Source: Pseudoscleropodium purum (Eukaryota > Streptophyta > Bryopsida > Hypnales > Brachytheciaceae). Taken from it: 64,000 bases of DNA. Numbering within the stretch: position 1 is the stretch's first letter; each line of letters begins with the position of its first letter. Of this stretch, positions 24,936 to 36,604 are shown in pieces. The DNA lies in the NCBI GenBank assembly GCA_963969395.1, contig OZ017802.1, positions 20,801,410 through 20,865,409 of the forward strand, read 5' to 3'. Below the pieces are notes generated by a model. That model ran no database searches. It worked only from the letters and a program-made list of their open reading frames with translations, and was not told the DNA's origin. The translations under genes and the position numbers were made by a program.

Positions 24936-26995
24936 TTTGTTGATGAATTGTTTATTGGAGCTATGTGTCGAAATTTTAGTTAATTCAGTATCTAAAATCA
25001 TGAAAATTGTAGCAATTAATTTTGTTCTACCAAAATTAAAAAGTCAAATTTCATTAAATATTCTATAGAGGTTGCAAAAATTGAAGAGGTACTACGGTAT
25101 GCACACCTTGCAAGGCTGCAACATCTCCAAATTAATAGTTCCAAGCTTATCACATTTCATTGACACCCTCAACAGGGAGTCTCCCTATTTTGTTTATAAG
25201 GCTATGAGTGTTTTGATCTTCACCCTTAAGATCAAATATGCACAACTAGGTTCTATGGTTATTAATCAACTTCGATGGGTGATTAATTTTTAATAAACGA
25301 GTTGCCTTTCAAGCAATGGAGTTTTTTTTATTAAATCCTAACTATGATCCTAAATTGGTAAACTTTCGATAAATGATGGAAAATATGGGTCCTAATCCTA
25401 TTCTAAGTTTTAGAGTTGACTATGGACTTTTAGTTTATCTTCTATCTTTAGTGCTTTAAATCTTATCTTTAAGATCATATTTTCTTTTAGATTCTAAATT
25501 ATTTATGAAATTCCATTGGATGACTATTTAATCCTTTTTCTATTTTTTACTACGATTTTTCATTCAAGCTAATTTTTTAAATTCTACTTTTACTTAATTG
25601 TTAAATAATTTTACCTTCAAGATTTTAATTTATCCTTAGGTGAAAGTCAATTCCCTTATTCAAGATTCCTAGTAAAAAAGTAAAATAATAAATCTTAACC
25701 ATTCATCAGTTTGTCAAATTTATTGATTCTTTTTACTTGTACCCTTGAAGTTATTTTGGTTCCACTTGCTTAAGTTGCTTTTGATTCTGACTTTAAATAA
25801 AATAAAATCCTATGGTTCTTTGATGTTTTTGATTTAATTTTAGAATAAATTCTGACCACTTTGGCTGATCAAAATTTACCAATTTTTTTCTTTTTTCTTC
25901 TTTGTAATTCTGTTTTTCATTCAAAATTAATTAAACTTCATCGAGGCGTAATTTTTGGAGTTTTTGCCGGATTTTGAAGTGTTATATAGTTTTGGGAAGC
26001 TATGGAAGTTTTCTATACTATTCTAAATCCTAATGCTACTTCCTAATGATTCTAAGGTCTGACTCTAATTTATAATTACGGTCCTAATTGTAGGGGAAAT
26101 TGAAATTATTTTGGAAATAGTACATAATTATGAGTTTGGGTTTAAGTACTAACCTCAACATTGTTGATTTTCTCTTCTCCGGTTTGCACTCCCAATTCCA
26201 TCATTTGAGTATACGCTTCCTCCATTGTCCTCATATCTCTTCACATATTTTTGATTCTTGGTATTTGGGCTTAATGTGGTCGCATTTCCTTTCCAAGATT
26301 CCTTTGCTTGTTCCAAGTTGAATTTTTATTTTATTTTTTCCAATTTCTTTCTAAGTTTTTTCCTTTTCTTTTGAAGGTCCTAATTTTCTACATCAAATCT
26401 TTGAAAATCTAATCCTTTTGGAAGTATTGCTAACGTATTTCGAAGTCAAATTCACTCCAACTAAACCTTCCTAACCTTTGTCTAATTTAGCTAACCTCTA
26501 AAACCTTTCTCAAGTCAATTGATTCCTTATTTCGTTTTTTTATTGACTTTTGAACTCAATTCTAAACTATGACAAGAAAGTCAATTTATTGTTTCATCTT
26601 GAAATTCTTATTCTGTTGACAATTTTTCCTTCTTCTCAACTACTTAAAGATCTCCTTCAATCCTTTTGTATTTGTTGCATGTGTTTGGGTTGGAACCAAA
26701 TTGCTAATTCCTTCAATTTATGTTCCAAATTGCAAGGATTTTGGTATCTACAGTAGTTGAGCTTGCAAGGACTGTGCAGGGAGCTAGTGTTGGGAGAATG
26801 TTATTAGGCACTCAAAGGTGTATAGTGACACTTTGTGTCACTATGCACTCCCCCCTTCAATTTTTATTTCAATTTTTTTATTTTACCACCCCCACCTATC
26901 ATTTGAAATTTGATTTAAATTTTTTTATCTCACCCCCCTCACCCCCACCCCATCTTGTAATCTTCAGAATCAAAGTTCTTGACAAACAATATTGG
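24936..26995. other. AT-rich spacer with decayed transposon text
   Basis: One open frame at 25072-25293 (73 codons, + strand) sits in slightly coding-like DNA but has no recognisable domain. A hairpin with a 10-bp perfect stem (atagtgacac, loop ttt) lies at 26822-26844. Confidence 0.4.
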
Positions 26996-27002
26996 ACAAT
27001 TG

Positions 27003-27122
27003 ATCCCGTATCCAATACCGTATTTATATTCAGTACCCGTATTCAATATCCGTAATCAATACACGTATTTAGTACTCATATCCAGTACCCGTACCCATAT
27101 TCGTATTTGTATTCAGTATTTT
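27003..27122. repeat. Degenerate microsatellite around GTATTCA/CCGTAT
   Basis: Short motifs such as cccgtattcaatat, ccagtacccgta and cgtatttgtattcagta recur with a period of about 12 bp. This is simple-sequence DNA, and the open frames across it are artefacts. Confidence 0.65.
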
Positions 27123-27394
27123 TATTTTATATTTGAACGGCTTAGATTAAATTTCACAAGATCAATATCTTCTGATTTTTTGAGAAATCAACATCAATTT
27201 TGAAGGTAAGCATTTTTTTTCAAAAAAATCAACTGCTCACAAATTTTTTGAGAGGAGGGAACTAATGGGAAATTGGGGTGGTAGGCGAGTTTCAATGTAT
27301 AGTACCCTGGAGCATGCAGTTGGTGCGGTCAACTCAGTTTGACCAGAGATATAGGCTGATGTCCCTCCCCTCTAATCTTCAGCCAGCACTCTAC

Positions 27395-28780
27395 TAAACA
27401 CGATCAAATTCAAATCAGAATTTTTATTGTTAAGATTTGACCTTCTGAACTAGTCCTCTCTGGTTGGGAAACTTTCTGCTCGGTTCACTTGTTTGATTTT
27501 TAAATCAAAATCAAAACTCTGTTGTTATGACTTGACCTCTCTGGCGGGTTCTCTAAGTTGGAAGCCTTACGGGCTGGGATTACTCCTGTTTGATTTTAAA
27601 TCACAAACTAATTTTTTGTTATGAATCAACCCCTCTGGGCTGGATTCTTCATTTGATTTTTAAATATAAATTCAAATTTTTGTTATGACTTGATCCGCCT
27701 AGACTGGTTCTCTCAGTTGGAAGCCTCTCTGGGTGAATGCAAGAAACACCTTTTGTTTTTGTTGCTTTCATGTAGTACTAGCTAGTACTAGTGACCTTTT
27801 GGAAAAAAATATTAAAAAATTAAAAAATTGATAATTAGAATAATACTATAAATAACATGTCACCAAAATTTCAGATCTCAAAAAAATCTGGATCAATAGT
27901 TATTCACAAAATTTTTAAAAATAGTTTTTGAAGAAAATAGATACTTTGACATTTTAATTTGTAAAAAATAGGAAAAATAATTTTCAAGAAAACTAAAAAT
28001 TTTCCATTAGAGAAGACTTCATGATGAATAGATTTCACTAAATAAATGATCTTGAAACCATTTTCAATGTTCAAAATTGTGTGCGCAAGGGAATCCTATT
28101 TGCATGAATGTAGAAGACATAAAATAATATTTAAAATTTTTTTTTTTGGTGGGCACATGCCTCTCTAGTGTAGGAATAGAGCACAAAAATTTCAGCTTTA
28201 GATCAATAATTTTGGGTAGTCCCCAATACTAAAAAACCCTAAACTGCAAAGTGTGACAAATTAGCTAAATTTCAATTTCAATATAAAATTATTTTTGAAA
28301 TTTTTTGAAAAATAATTTCTCTAATTATTGTTTAAATATTGATCTTCACAAAAAAAACTCAAATACATTGACTCAAATTTGCAAAAGATACGGCCAATCA
28401 CAACTTAGAAATTGCAAGTGTGACACAAAATAGTACTAGTGTTTCTTGCATTCACCCCTCTAGCTATTTTTTTCTCAGTTGGGATGCCTCACTAGATTGG
28501 GCTCTTTTGTTTGTTTTAAAATCGAAAATCAAAATTTTGTTATGAATTGACCTCTCTGGCTAGTTCTCTTGGTTGAAGAGGCCTTGACTAGGTTTTCTTT
28601 TTTAATTCTTAAATAAAAAATCAAAATCTGTTGTTATGACAAACCTCTCTGGTTGGTTCCCTCGGTGGGAAGCCTCTCTGGACTGGTTTTCTCTTAAAAA
28701 ATAAAACTCAAATTAGGCCTTTTTGGACTGGGGTCTCTTGTTGATTTTAAAAATCAAACTAGCCAATTTGGTTGTCCAAA
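27395..28780. repeat. Tandem array around a CCTCTCTGG/TTGTTATGA unit, split by an insertion
   Basis: Units of roughly 90-100 bp share tgacctctctgg, a tctcagttggaagcct block, ttgatttttaaatcaaa and ttgttatga. The array runs 27395-27730 and resumes 28458-28780. The gap is filled by the inverted-repeat element at 27731-28457. Confidence 0.75.
27731..28457. mobile_element. 727-bp non-autonomous element with 19-bp perfect terminal inverted repeats
   Basis: It begins GGGTGAATGCAAGAAACAC, and its end is the exact complement of that 19-mer. CTCT occurs at both flanks (27727-27730 and 28458-28461) and fits a 4-bp duplication, but the flank is itself CT-repetitive so the length is uncertain. The interior is AT-rich without a frame. 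The superfamily is unassigned. Confidence 0.8.
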
Positions 28781-30390
28781 AAATTGGCCGTTGCTTTGCC
28801 ACACCCTTGGGTCTCCTTTGGGGGACATGTAACCCAAATTCAATTGGATATTTTGGGGCAAAGGTTTTCCTTCCAATTTTCTAAAAAGACACACACAAGA
28901 GGATTTTTAGGATGAAATAAAAATTTATTATAGGAGCAAAACTTTGTCGTATGGAACTATCATGCCCCACAGAACAACAAGATGACGTATAAATGACATA
29001 TGGCGGGACTTGGAACCTTGGATCTCACCAAAGTCTTCCCAAATGACCAAAGGAACAACACTTGGACCACTAATTCCTATGTATAGGCTTTAGGGGAGAT
29101 TTGCTAGAAGTTGTGTAATCTCTTGCCAAAAAAGCTCGGTAAGGAATTTAACCCCTAAATGCCCAAATTGCATTTTTTGGCAACAAGTTTTCTCCAAGCA
29201 AACTCACTCACCGTCGACGCTTCTTATTCCTCATCGCCCAAACTCGATGACCAAGTCTCCTGCTTGGAAATTACCGCCACGGCCCTAAAACAGCAATAAG
29301 GAGCGCAAGCCTGAATCCTAAACTCAGAAACCCTTAATCCTCACAGGAAAGACTGCAACTCGCACCCTGGTGGCCAATCTGGCAATCAAGCCCTTCAAAG
29401 ATCCCGTTTAACCAACACACAACAACAAATCTGCCCCCAATCCCCCATCATCATGCAGAAACATAACGGAACAAGTATTCAAGGGTTGAAACTGTCATTG
29501 AGCATATCATGATATATATAAATAAATGACAATAAATCCCTCCAATCAGTGAAGAACATTGCATCTATCGGTGAGAAAGTAAACAAGCAGCTGCACTTCC
29601 AGAAGCTCTATCTCTATAGCACTAATTCACTCTCAAGAAAGGGTTTACTTAAAGCAATAAGAAAACATTCACTGAGGCCTTGCAATCATAACTTTTGCAT
29701 TCAATATCCAAATAACTCCTTTGTTGCATTGGAATCATTCCTCAAGATTCAACAACCAAAATTGGAATAAGATCGAGACTGACATGATTTTATTTATTCA
29801 AACGATAGAAAACTTGCTCAACGGCAAACAACGCAATTCAACGTGCATGTCCCTCCCTTCCATGGCGAGTTGCAGCTGCTCACAACTAGTTCGCTGACCG
29901 CTCACTATGCACCAAACCATCCCGACCATGATCGAGCTTCCTATTAAGCATTATTCTTGCACCAGCTAGGAGTATACTACAAATTCCAAATACCGAGCTC
30001 CATCAATGTTAGTTAATAAAGCTCCAAAATCTCCACGTACTTAAGAGAGCATTAATTTGTCAGAGAGCATGAATTTGTCGAATAGCATTCCCGGAGGTCC
30101 CGTAGTTCAGCACACACCGATGTCAGGTAGGTTGAAAGAAATCAGAATTGCTCCAGTGGCGTTACACTCCAACCCAAATTGGTAGGCGAAGAAAGATAGC
30201 ACTTTGCCGGCGACGTTCGTCAAGATGGCCGAAGAGAATGTCACCAGAAACCCTAAGACACCAGGTTCCCCAAACCTTCTCTACTCTCCCACACTACACT
30301 GATCAAAGAACGCATTTCTAAACAACATCGATCCACAACTTAAAAACACAGCTTTAAAACACTGATAAAAAGTGCGGGAGTACACTGTCT
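28781..30390. other. Spacer grading into a GC-richer region
   Basis: 29147-29190 carries a short block (ctaaatgcccaaattgcat) also seen near 37.85 kb, so a dispersed repeat ends here. From 29.2 kb the GC content rises. A possible exon on the - strand at 30107-30280 is listed separately. No other gene can be supported. Confidence 0.4.
30107..30280 (-). CDS. Possible terminal exon, hydrophobic, unknown
   Basis: A 57-codon open stretch ends with TGA (complement of 30107-30109). It encodes a hydrophobic protein segment containing GFLVTFSSAIL, NVAGKVLSFFAYQFGLEC and ILISFNLPDIGVC. The amino-acid mix looks protein-like. There is no ATG at its start; an AG (acceptor-like) lies just upstream on the - strand. 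I recognise no family. It may be chance. Confidence 0.25.
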   Translation of the reverse strand, partial: RRFGEPGVLGFLVTFSSAILTNVAGKVLSFFAYQFGLECNATGAILISFNLPDIGVC

Positions 30391-30394
30391 ATAG

Positions 30395-30760
30395 AATAGA
30401 GAAGGCTTTGCGGCTTGCCGCCATAGCCTGTAGTTGCAATGCCGAACTATGCCAAGGGCGGGCTCGGAGGAGTCTGGTATAGTGGGAGGCCTTCCCCCGA
30501 AGGCCTCCCGCTGCGTTAAGCATGAGGGCAGCTAGTCCAAAATTATAGTGCCTGGCACTATTACAACCAGATTATGCTATATAATCTAAGTAGTTTTCTA
30601 AAGAGACTCGGCTGCATAGTGCTTAACGAGACGGTTAACCAGCTAGATTGGTAATCCAAGTGCTTCTCCGCTCGCGGGACAGGTTACGTCCAGTAACCTC
30701 GCCCGTAGCCAGGCTCCAGGGCTCGGTTACCTAATTAGTTTAGTGCCGTAGTGGGCATAG
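30395..30760. other. GC-rich, hairpin-rich segment of unknown nature
   Basis: Several inverted repeats are packed together. The clearest is 30484-30509, an 11-bp perfect stem (gggaggccttc) with a CCCC loop. Others are gcggcttgccgc (30408-30419) and a cggg...ggttac/gtaacc...cccg pair at 30676-30706. It has no coding frame. It could be a structured RNA gene, a SINE-like element or promoter DNA. Confidence 0.4.
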
Positions 30761-31385
30761 GATATAGTGATATAGCAGTATAAGTGTAATTAAACTGCAG
30801 TTCTCTCCTTCCACGTACCTTCTCTTGTGCTTGTCGTAGTCCTTCCCAGTTCAATTTTCCTCGAAGTGCTTCAATCTGTTTTGCAAAGTTGCACTCCGTA
30901 TCTGCCTTTCTGTAGCAAAATCTCTGTCTACAAATGTTCCATCCCCTCCCCCCACGCGCTCTTCAGCTCTCCTGATTATCAGATATATCGATCCTGGTAC
31001 GTATGCTTTGCATATTGATTTAATTTGCGCTTGCTGGAATTCGAACTGTTACAAGATAACTAGCGAGCTAGTTAGCATTGACAAGCAAATAAAGTGCAGG
31101 GATTCATTTGCTGCAGACATCTAGAAGTTTGAAAGCCCATTTAGTTCAGTGCAATTTAGCTGATCGTTGCATGCATGCTTGGTTACTACTACTGATATAT
31201 TATATTGTGTAGCAGCTCATCGACTGAAAGAAAAGTTCCAGTAAGTTTCTTTGACTGTTACAGCGTAACTAGGGGTCACGTCTCATAAAGGGAGATCAGG
31301 GGTGTCAACTTCTAGCTTGCTGAAACCTCAGCACCAAATTGAAGTGCAGTCAGAGCCGAAATTTGTATTCGCGAGCGGCTGCTAA

Positions 31386-34300
31386 ATTGCAGAGTCTCTA
31401 AGTACAACGAAGAGGGTGAATTCGGCTGGCTTGAGCTTTGCTTCTCTCGTTGTCCTAAAGAGAAACCAGGAGCTTGAGCAGAAGCTGGCGAAGTTGAAAA
31501 AGGTCGTGGCAGAAGGTGCTGCAAGGTCAGGGCCAAGTCGACCATTGGGAATGAGCTCTGCTTTGGTAGCACTTCAGAGGCGCAACCATGAACTTGAGAA
31601 CCAGCTTGCGAGATTCGAGAATCTTAGAATGAAAGAATACATAGTTTCCGGGGAGGATGTCATGCCGACAAAATGGAGCCAGGTGTCGGTTGGTTGCATC
31701 GGTAGTGAAGAGCAGATTCTCATGGAGAAGAGAAGAGACGTGAGAAATCGAAACCTTGAGCTAAAGAAAATAATTCGGCAAGCGCAAGAGCTCGACCTAG
31801 CTTTCGTCGTCGACGCGACGTCCAGCATGAAGGTAATCTACTTCCAAACCTCCATTTAATCAGTTATTACTCTTCCAATTCATCCAACGTTAGCATGCAT
31901 AGCTTGTTTGCATGACATCAAACCCCTTTCACTCAGTGCAATTTGGGTAGGTTAGATTTTCACATATAGTCCTAGACAACTTAATTGGCTGTGCAGGAAT
32001 TCATCAAAGAGGTGAAGAATCTGGCTCCAGAGATTGCAACTGAAGTCAAGAAGGCGTTTCCCAAACTGAAGTTGCGCGTGGCATTTGTGCCATACCGAGA
32101 CTACGCCCAGTACGATCAAGACAAAGCCGAGAAGTGCGACTTCACCGATAGTTTTAAGAGTTTCCTGATATCTTGCCCCACTACTGAGACGCACTCGAGG
32201 GGTTTCCTATGATGACGAGGGCAGAAGCAATTGTAGACTGAAATTTTGTCCATTTTATTTGAAGCTAGCCTTGAATTTAATGGAAATTCGTGCAGGTCCT
32301 GAAAGCGTATTCGTCTCCGCAATAGCCAAAGTGAAAGCAACAGGGGGTGCGGACCCTCCCGAGGACGTGTTGTCCGGGCTGGAGCGCGTGGCGACTCTAA
32401 ACTGGAGGTCCAAAACTCGAGTCCTCATTCACATAGCTGATGCGCCTTGCCACGGCAAGGATTTTCACGACACAGTAGAAGATCATTACCCGAACGGGGA
32501 CTCCAAGGGCCGGGACATCAGCAAATTGTTGGAAGCTCTTCGCCATGACTGCAAGATTCTAAACTACCTTTTTTGTCACATCACCGACCACACGAAGAAG
32601 ATGATGAAGGTGTTCCGAGAGCACGCTCCTCAAGGGTGATGGATCCAAGAGGAGAAGCTTGACAAGGTTAGTGACCTACTGGAGGTCGTGGTGAGTGCCT
32701 CCTGTAAGAGTATTGCGATCTCTACTCGAGCAGTTGGTGAAGGTAAAGAAAATTTCAATCCCATTGGCTAGTTTTCGATTGCATGTCAAAATGAGATGCC
32801 CAAGTACATGAAGGACTAGAGTTTTTCCATTGATAAATATGCAGGAATATTAATGCTATGGAACAAACCTAAGTTGCGATTATAATGAAGATTTGAAAAA
32901 CGAATTGCAAGGAAGTTATTTGCAATTTAATCCCCAGTGTGCTCAAATCGGCCTTTTCACTCGTGGCCATACAAGGAATTTGCAATATCCCCCAAATCCT
33001 CAGTAGAAGGTGAGACAGTAGACAATTTGTAGGCATTTCTACATTTTTACTTCAAGGGACGTGTATATATTCCCCTATTAGATCGCGTAGGGGATTTTAT
33101 TTGTATGTATTCACCTACCTCCCTTGCGTAATTTGGTGTGAATTTCATGGAAATCCCGCAGGTCCATCTATGCCCAGATATAAGTCGATGGAAGAATGAA
33201 ACACCATAGTGGAACAATATCAAGCAGAAGAAAGGAGTGCAATTCACTTACAAGTAAGAACACAGACTTTCATTGATTTCCTCAATTCATTTGTCTGTGG
33301 CACTTCATATATGGCCTCTAAAGCTGAATTTTTGGTTCGAGTTCTCCGAGTTCTGCAAGTTCCCGGCTACTTTGGAAGATTAGTTCAAGATTGTGGAAAG
33401 AAACAGATCGTTGGTGTTGGAGCAAAAGCCTGCTTTACCCGTACAGATTGCACTTAGACCTTTTTCGGATCAATGGAATGTGAGGTGGCCACATTACGCA
33501 CAAGTACATGAGGGTGCATGCACTCCACCAAGGTGCGTACACCTCCTAGTAGAGTCACAAAGCATAGCAAAATAGTGAACATTGCAGGATATTAAGCATT
33601 CAAATCCATCTTAAGTAATAACTTCTGAATACGTCCTTTGACCTTCTGTTCAATTTGAATTCATCGAGATTAGGGATTTGCTCATGAATTCCCTAGATCA
33701 TCACGGTCTTGGTATTGGCATTAACTGCTTGCAAATAGTTGTCATACCGTGACTAGTTTTAAAAACATGCATAATTTGGCCCTGATTGAACTTGGGTCCG
33801 TTGTGGCATGTTTGAAGGTTACTTTGAATGTGCTCATATTTGAACACTGCAGAAAAATGGTAGTGAAAAAATTCAAGGAGCTTGTTGGAGAGCATGTCAG
33901 CAAGGTGCACACAATAGAAGCGTATCGCGAGCAAATGGAGGTGCAGACAGTGGCAGCGTTCATGGCCGAGCATTTCAACCAGGAACTTGAGAGGTAAAAA
34001 TTCCTTTTCTGGCTTGGGTAAAGGAATAACACTTCTCGTGCCATGCATGAAATAACATTGCAAGTGAAAAACAAATATGTAAGAAATCTTGCACTTTCAC
34101 AATCTTTGGCACATTGGATTCAAGATTGACTAATATTAATATCAATATCAATATATGTGTCTATATGTGGAATCTCGTCGCAACTAGTACGTCCACTGGC
34201 TTTCAAATGATTACTCGATCTTGTCGTTTTGACACAGATTAGTGGAGCTCCTTAACTTCAATACAAGACCGTGCAATTCACGGTGGTTTTGGTACTCCAA

Positions 34301-34696
34301 ACTATGGGAGATTCAACATATTACAACATAGAAAAGTAGTTGGAAGGGAGAGGGATTCGGTACAGCAACAACGTGAATTATGTGAACACCAAGGAGTACG
34401 CGGCCACTCTGCATGCCTTCTCTCACTGGACATACCAACGCTCCAATGGTTTGCTCATGGTGAACGACTTGCAAGGCGTGTAGGTGGAGGACTCCGAAGG
34501 GAAGAATGTGTTCATGTTGTGTGATCATGTAGTTCACTGCAAGCATGTCAACCGCTACGCAAGGACCAAGACCAACTGGAGCACTCCAGGAATGGACAGC
34601 TTCTTTGAAACCCATTGTTGCAACAACATTTGTCGAAGCCTCAGTCTGAAGCCCAAATCTTCCAGCTTCACGCGGAAGGGTACTGTCATCAGTTGA
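31386..34696 (+). pseudogene. VWA-domain plus alpha-kinase protein (VwkA-like), broken
   Basis: Probable exons are 31392-31833, 31998-32199, 32296-about 32760, 33162-33253, 33852-33993 and about 34238-34696. The N-terminus has two similar heptad-type segments (RNQELEQKLAKL, RRNHELENQLARF), a coiled coil. A VWA domain follows: LAFVVDATSSMK (MIDAS-like D-A-T-S-S), VAFVPYRDY, and TGGADPPEDVLSGLERV, the usual VwkA signature. The C-terminal exons match the alpha-kinase catalytic domain: MVVKKFK with its Lys, a MEVQTVAAFMAEHFN helix, AFSHWTYQRSNG, NDLQGV, and FFETHCCNNIC. In the family these enzymes phosphorylate Ser/Thr, and the VWA domain mediates targeting. In-frame stops occur at 32637 (TGA), 33197 (TGA), 34337 (TAG) and 34481 (TAG), with an apparent frameshift near 34262; the usual DP after the DLQG segment reads DH. 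The true start is not visible. It is most likely a pseudogene. Confidence 0.8.
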
Positions 34697-34699
34697 TTG

Positions 34700-36375
34700 C
34701 ATTAAGTTCGAATCTGCAACTCCGGTTGTGGACATTGCAGGCGTTTTAGCTAAGGATTATTTAGGATTCTTTTGTCATACATACCTTGAAAGCCTTCTCT
34801 CATCTGAGCCCATAGCTTCAAGTACACACTAACTGGCATTCAATTAGAAATTGCGGATGTGCTGATTTTCTTGGCGTTTTAGCATTCATTTGTAGTGTGC
34901 ATGTGGGAGTCATTTCGTTACGGAACTGAATCTGATCGAGATTGTACATGTTCCTGGATGGTGTTCCTGTTTGTTTTTTAATTTCAGGGCATGGAACTCT
35001 GTTGAGATATGCATTTCTCATGAACTCGTACTCTACAAAGTATGGTTTTGAATCATTTATGATATTTTGGGGCTACATGCTGAGATGAAATGACCTCGAT
35101 CGTCCTAAAATCACAAACTCTGTCTTCCTTGATAGTCATGCACTTGCCATTCTTACTGTTTCATTGAGTCTCCGTGTTTCCTTGTTCATTAATGGCAGTG
35201 TTGTCTTGAAATTTCTTCTGCAGTCATTGGCAAATGTTGCAAGGCTGACTGAATTCAATCAAAAAACCTCGTTTGGCTTGTGTTGAACATATTTTCGCAT
35301 ACTAATAAAATAGTTTAACCCTTGAAGGACATTGTCCCGCATAGGCACTTTGAAAGTCAAAACCTAAATTTTCACATGCAACTATTTTCACATGTATATT
35401 TCTTAACTTTAAGTGTTTCATAGATGAACTAAGAAAATGGAACTCTAAAAATCTACATTATACTCATTTCATTTTTTTTCAAAATTTGTAATTTATAATT
35501 TTTGTGACACTTTGAATATAGCATCTTGAAAGCTCAAACTACAGGCACCACTATTGAACTTTTTCTATTGGATCTTTTTAGGTATGAGCTCAAGATGTAC
35601 ATAAAGTACACTAAGATTGTGGTCACTATTATTTCCATTTCTCTTAAAAAATTTCATACTATTTTAAATAGTTTTATAATTATTATATGATTACTATGTT
35701 TAAAATTTAAAAAATAATTATTAAATTCAATTTGATGTTTTTAATTAGAAAAAAGGAGATAAAATTCTTGGGCACGCAATTCTCTTATTATACGCAAGGA
35801 TCATTGGCATTAAAAAAGCTTAGAGTGCGGCTTTTGTAAAAATTATATCAAATTAAAAAGTCTAAGAAGTCAGTTCAAGACCACATTAAAAATAATTTGG
35901 TTGTAAAAAATGTTGGGTTCCATACATTTCAGGAAAAAAGCTTACAATTTATATGAAGAATTGAGACACCTATGCATAGTTTTAAATTTTTTTTATTAGA
36001 AAGCCCCCCAAAATGGGTAGCTCGGCCTATGATACATGTATTAAGAAATTTGTATAATTAGATTTTAAATGCTATCATTGTCTTCAAAAATATTCATTTC
36101 ATATATATAATTACATTTTTGGATTCCTTGTTGAAAGGGATACAAGAATTTTGTAAATGAAAACAATTTATATCCCTTGAGATTGTATCAAAATGCATGA
36201 GAAGTGATTATAACCATAGCAATATAATATGGAAATTGCATACTTGGGATTAAATTATAGATTTATATTTTTATACATAAAATATTAAAATTTCAAATGT
36301 GTAATATAAAGAAATCTAACAAAATTTGACCAAGCCTAGACACAAAATATCCTTTAAGAATCAAAATTTAGAGCT
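34700..36375. other. 3' flank of the alpha-kinase remnant, then AT-rich spacer
   Basis: No gene is supported. The sequence turns AT-rich after about 35.3 kb, with long A/T runs and no open frame of substance. Confidence 0.4.
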
Positions 36376-36383
36376 TAGTTGTA

Positions 36384-36596
36384 CAGGGTTGACAGGACGG
36401 TCGGACGTCCGGGACGTCCGGACGCGGACGCTGTGTCCGCAGCGTCCGTTGACATTCGCGGACGCCATCCGCCCGTCCACCCCGCCTGTCCACCTTCCGA
36501 CGGCGGGAGGGACGATGCGTCCTCTGGCGTCCGTGCGGACGGACGTTCGGGTTACGGACGCCTTTTTCGGGCGGACGTAGAGATTCGTCAACCCTG
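36384..36596 (+). mobile_element. hAT MITE, GGACG-rich, 213 bp
   Basis: It starts CAGGGTTGAC, ends GTCAACCCTG, and is flanked by perfect 8-bp duplications TAGTTGTA (36376-36383 and 36597-36604). It shares the ggacgctgtgtccgcagcg hairpin block and the gcggacgtagagattcgtca right end with the large hAT element at 52149-62529. Open frames over it on both strands are repeat artefacts. Confidence 0.95.
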
Positions 36597-36604
36597 TAGT
36601 TGTA

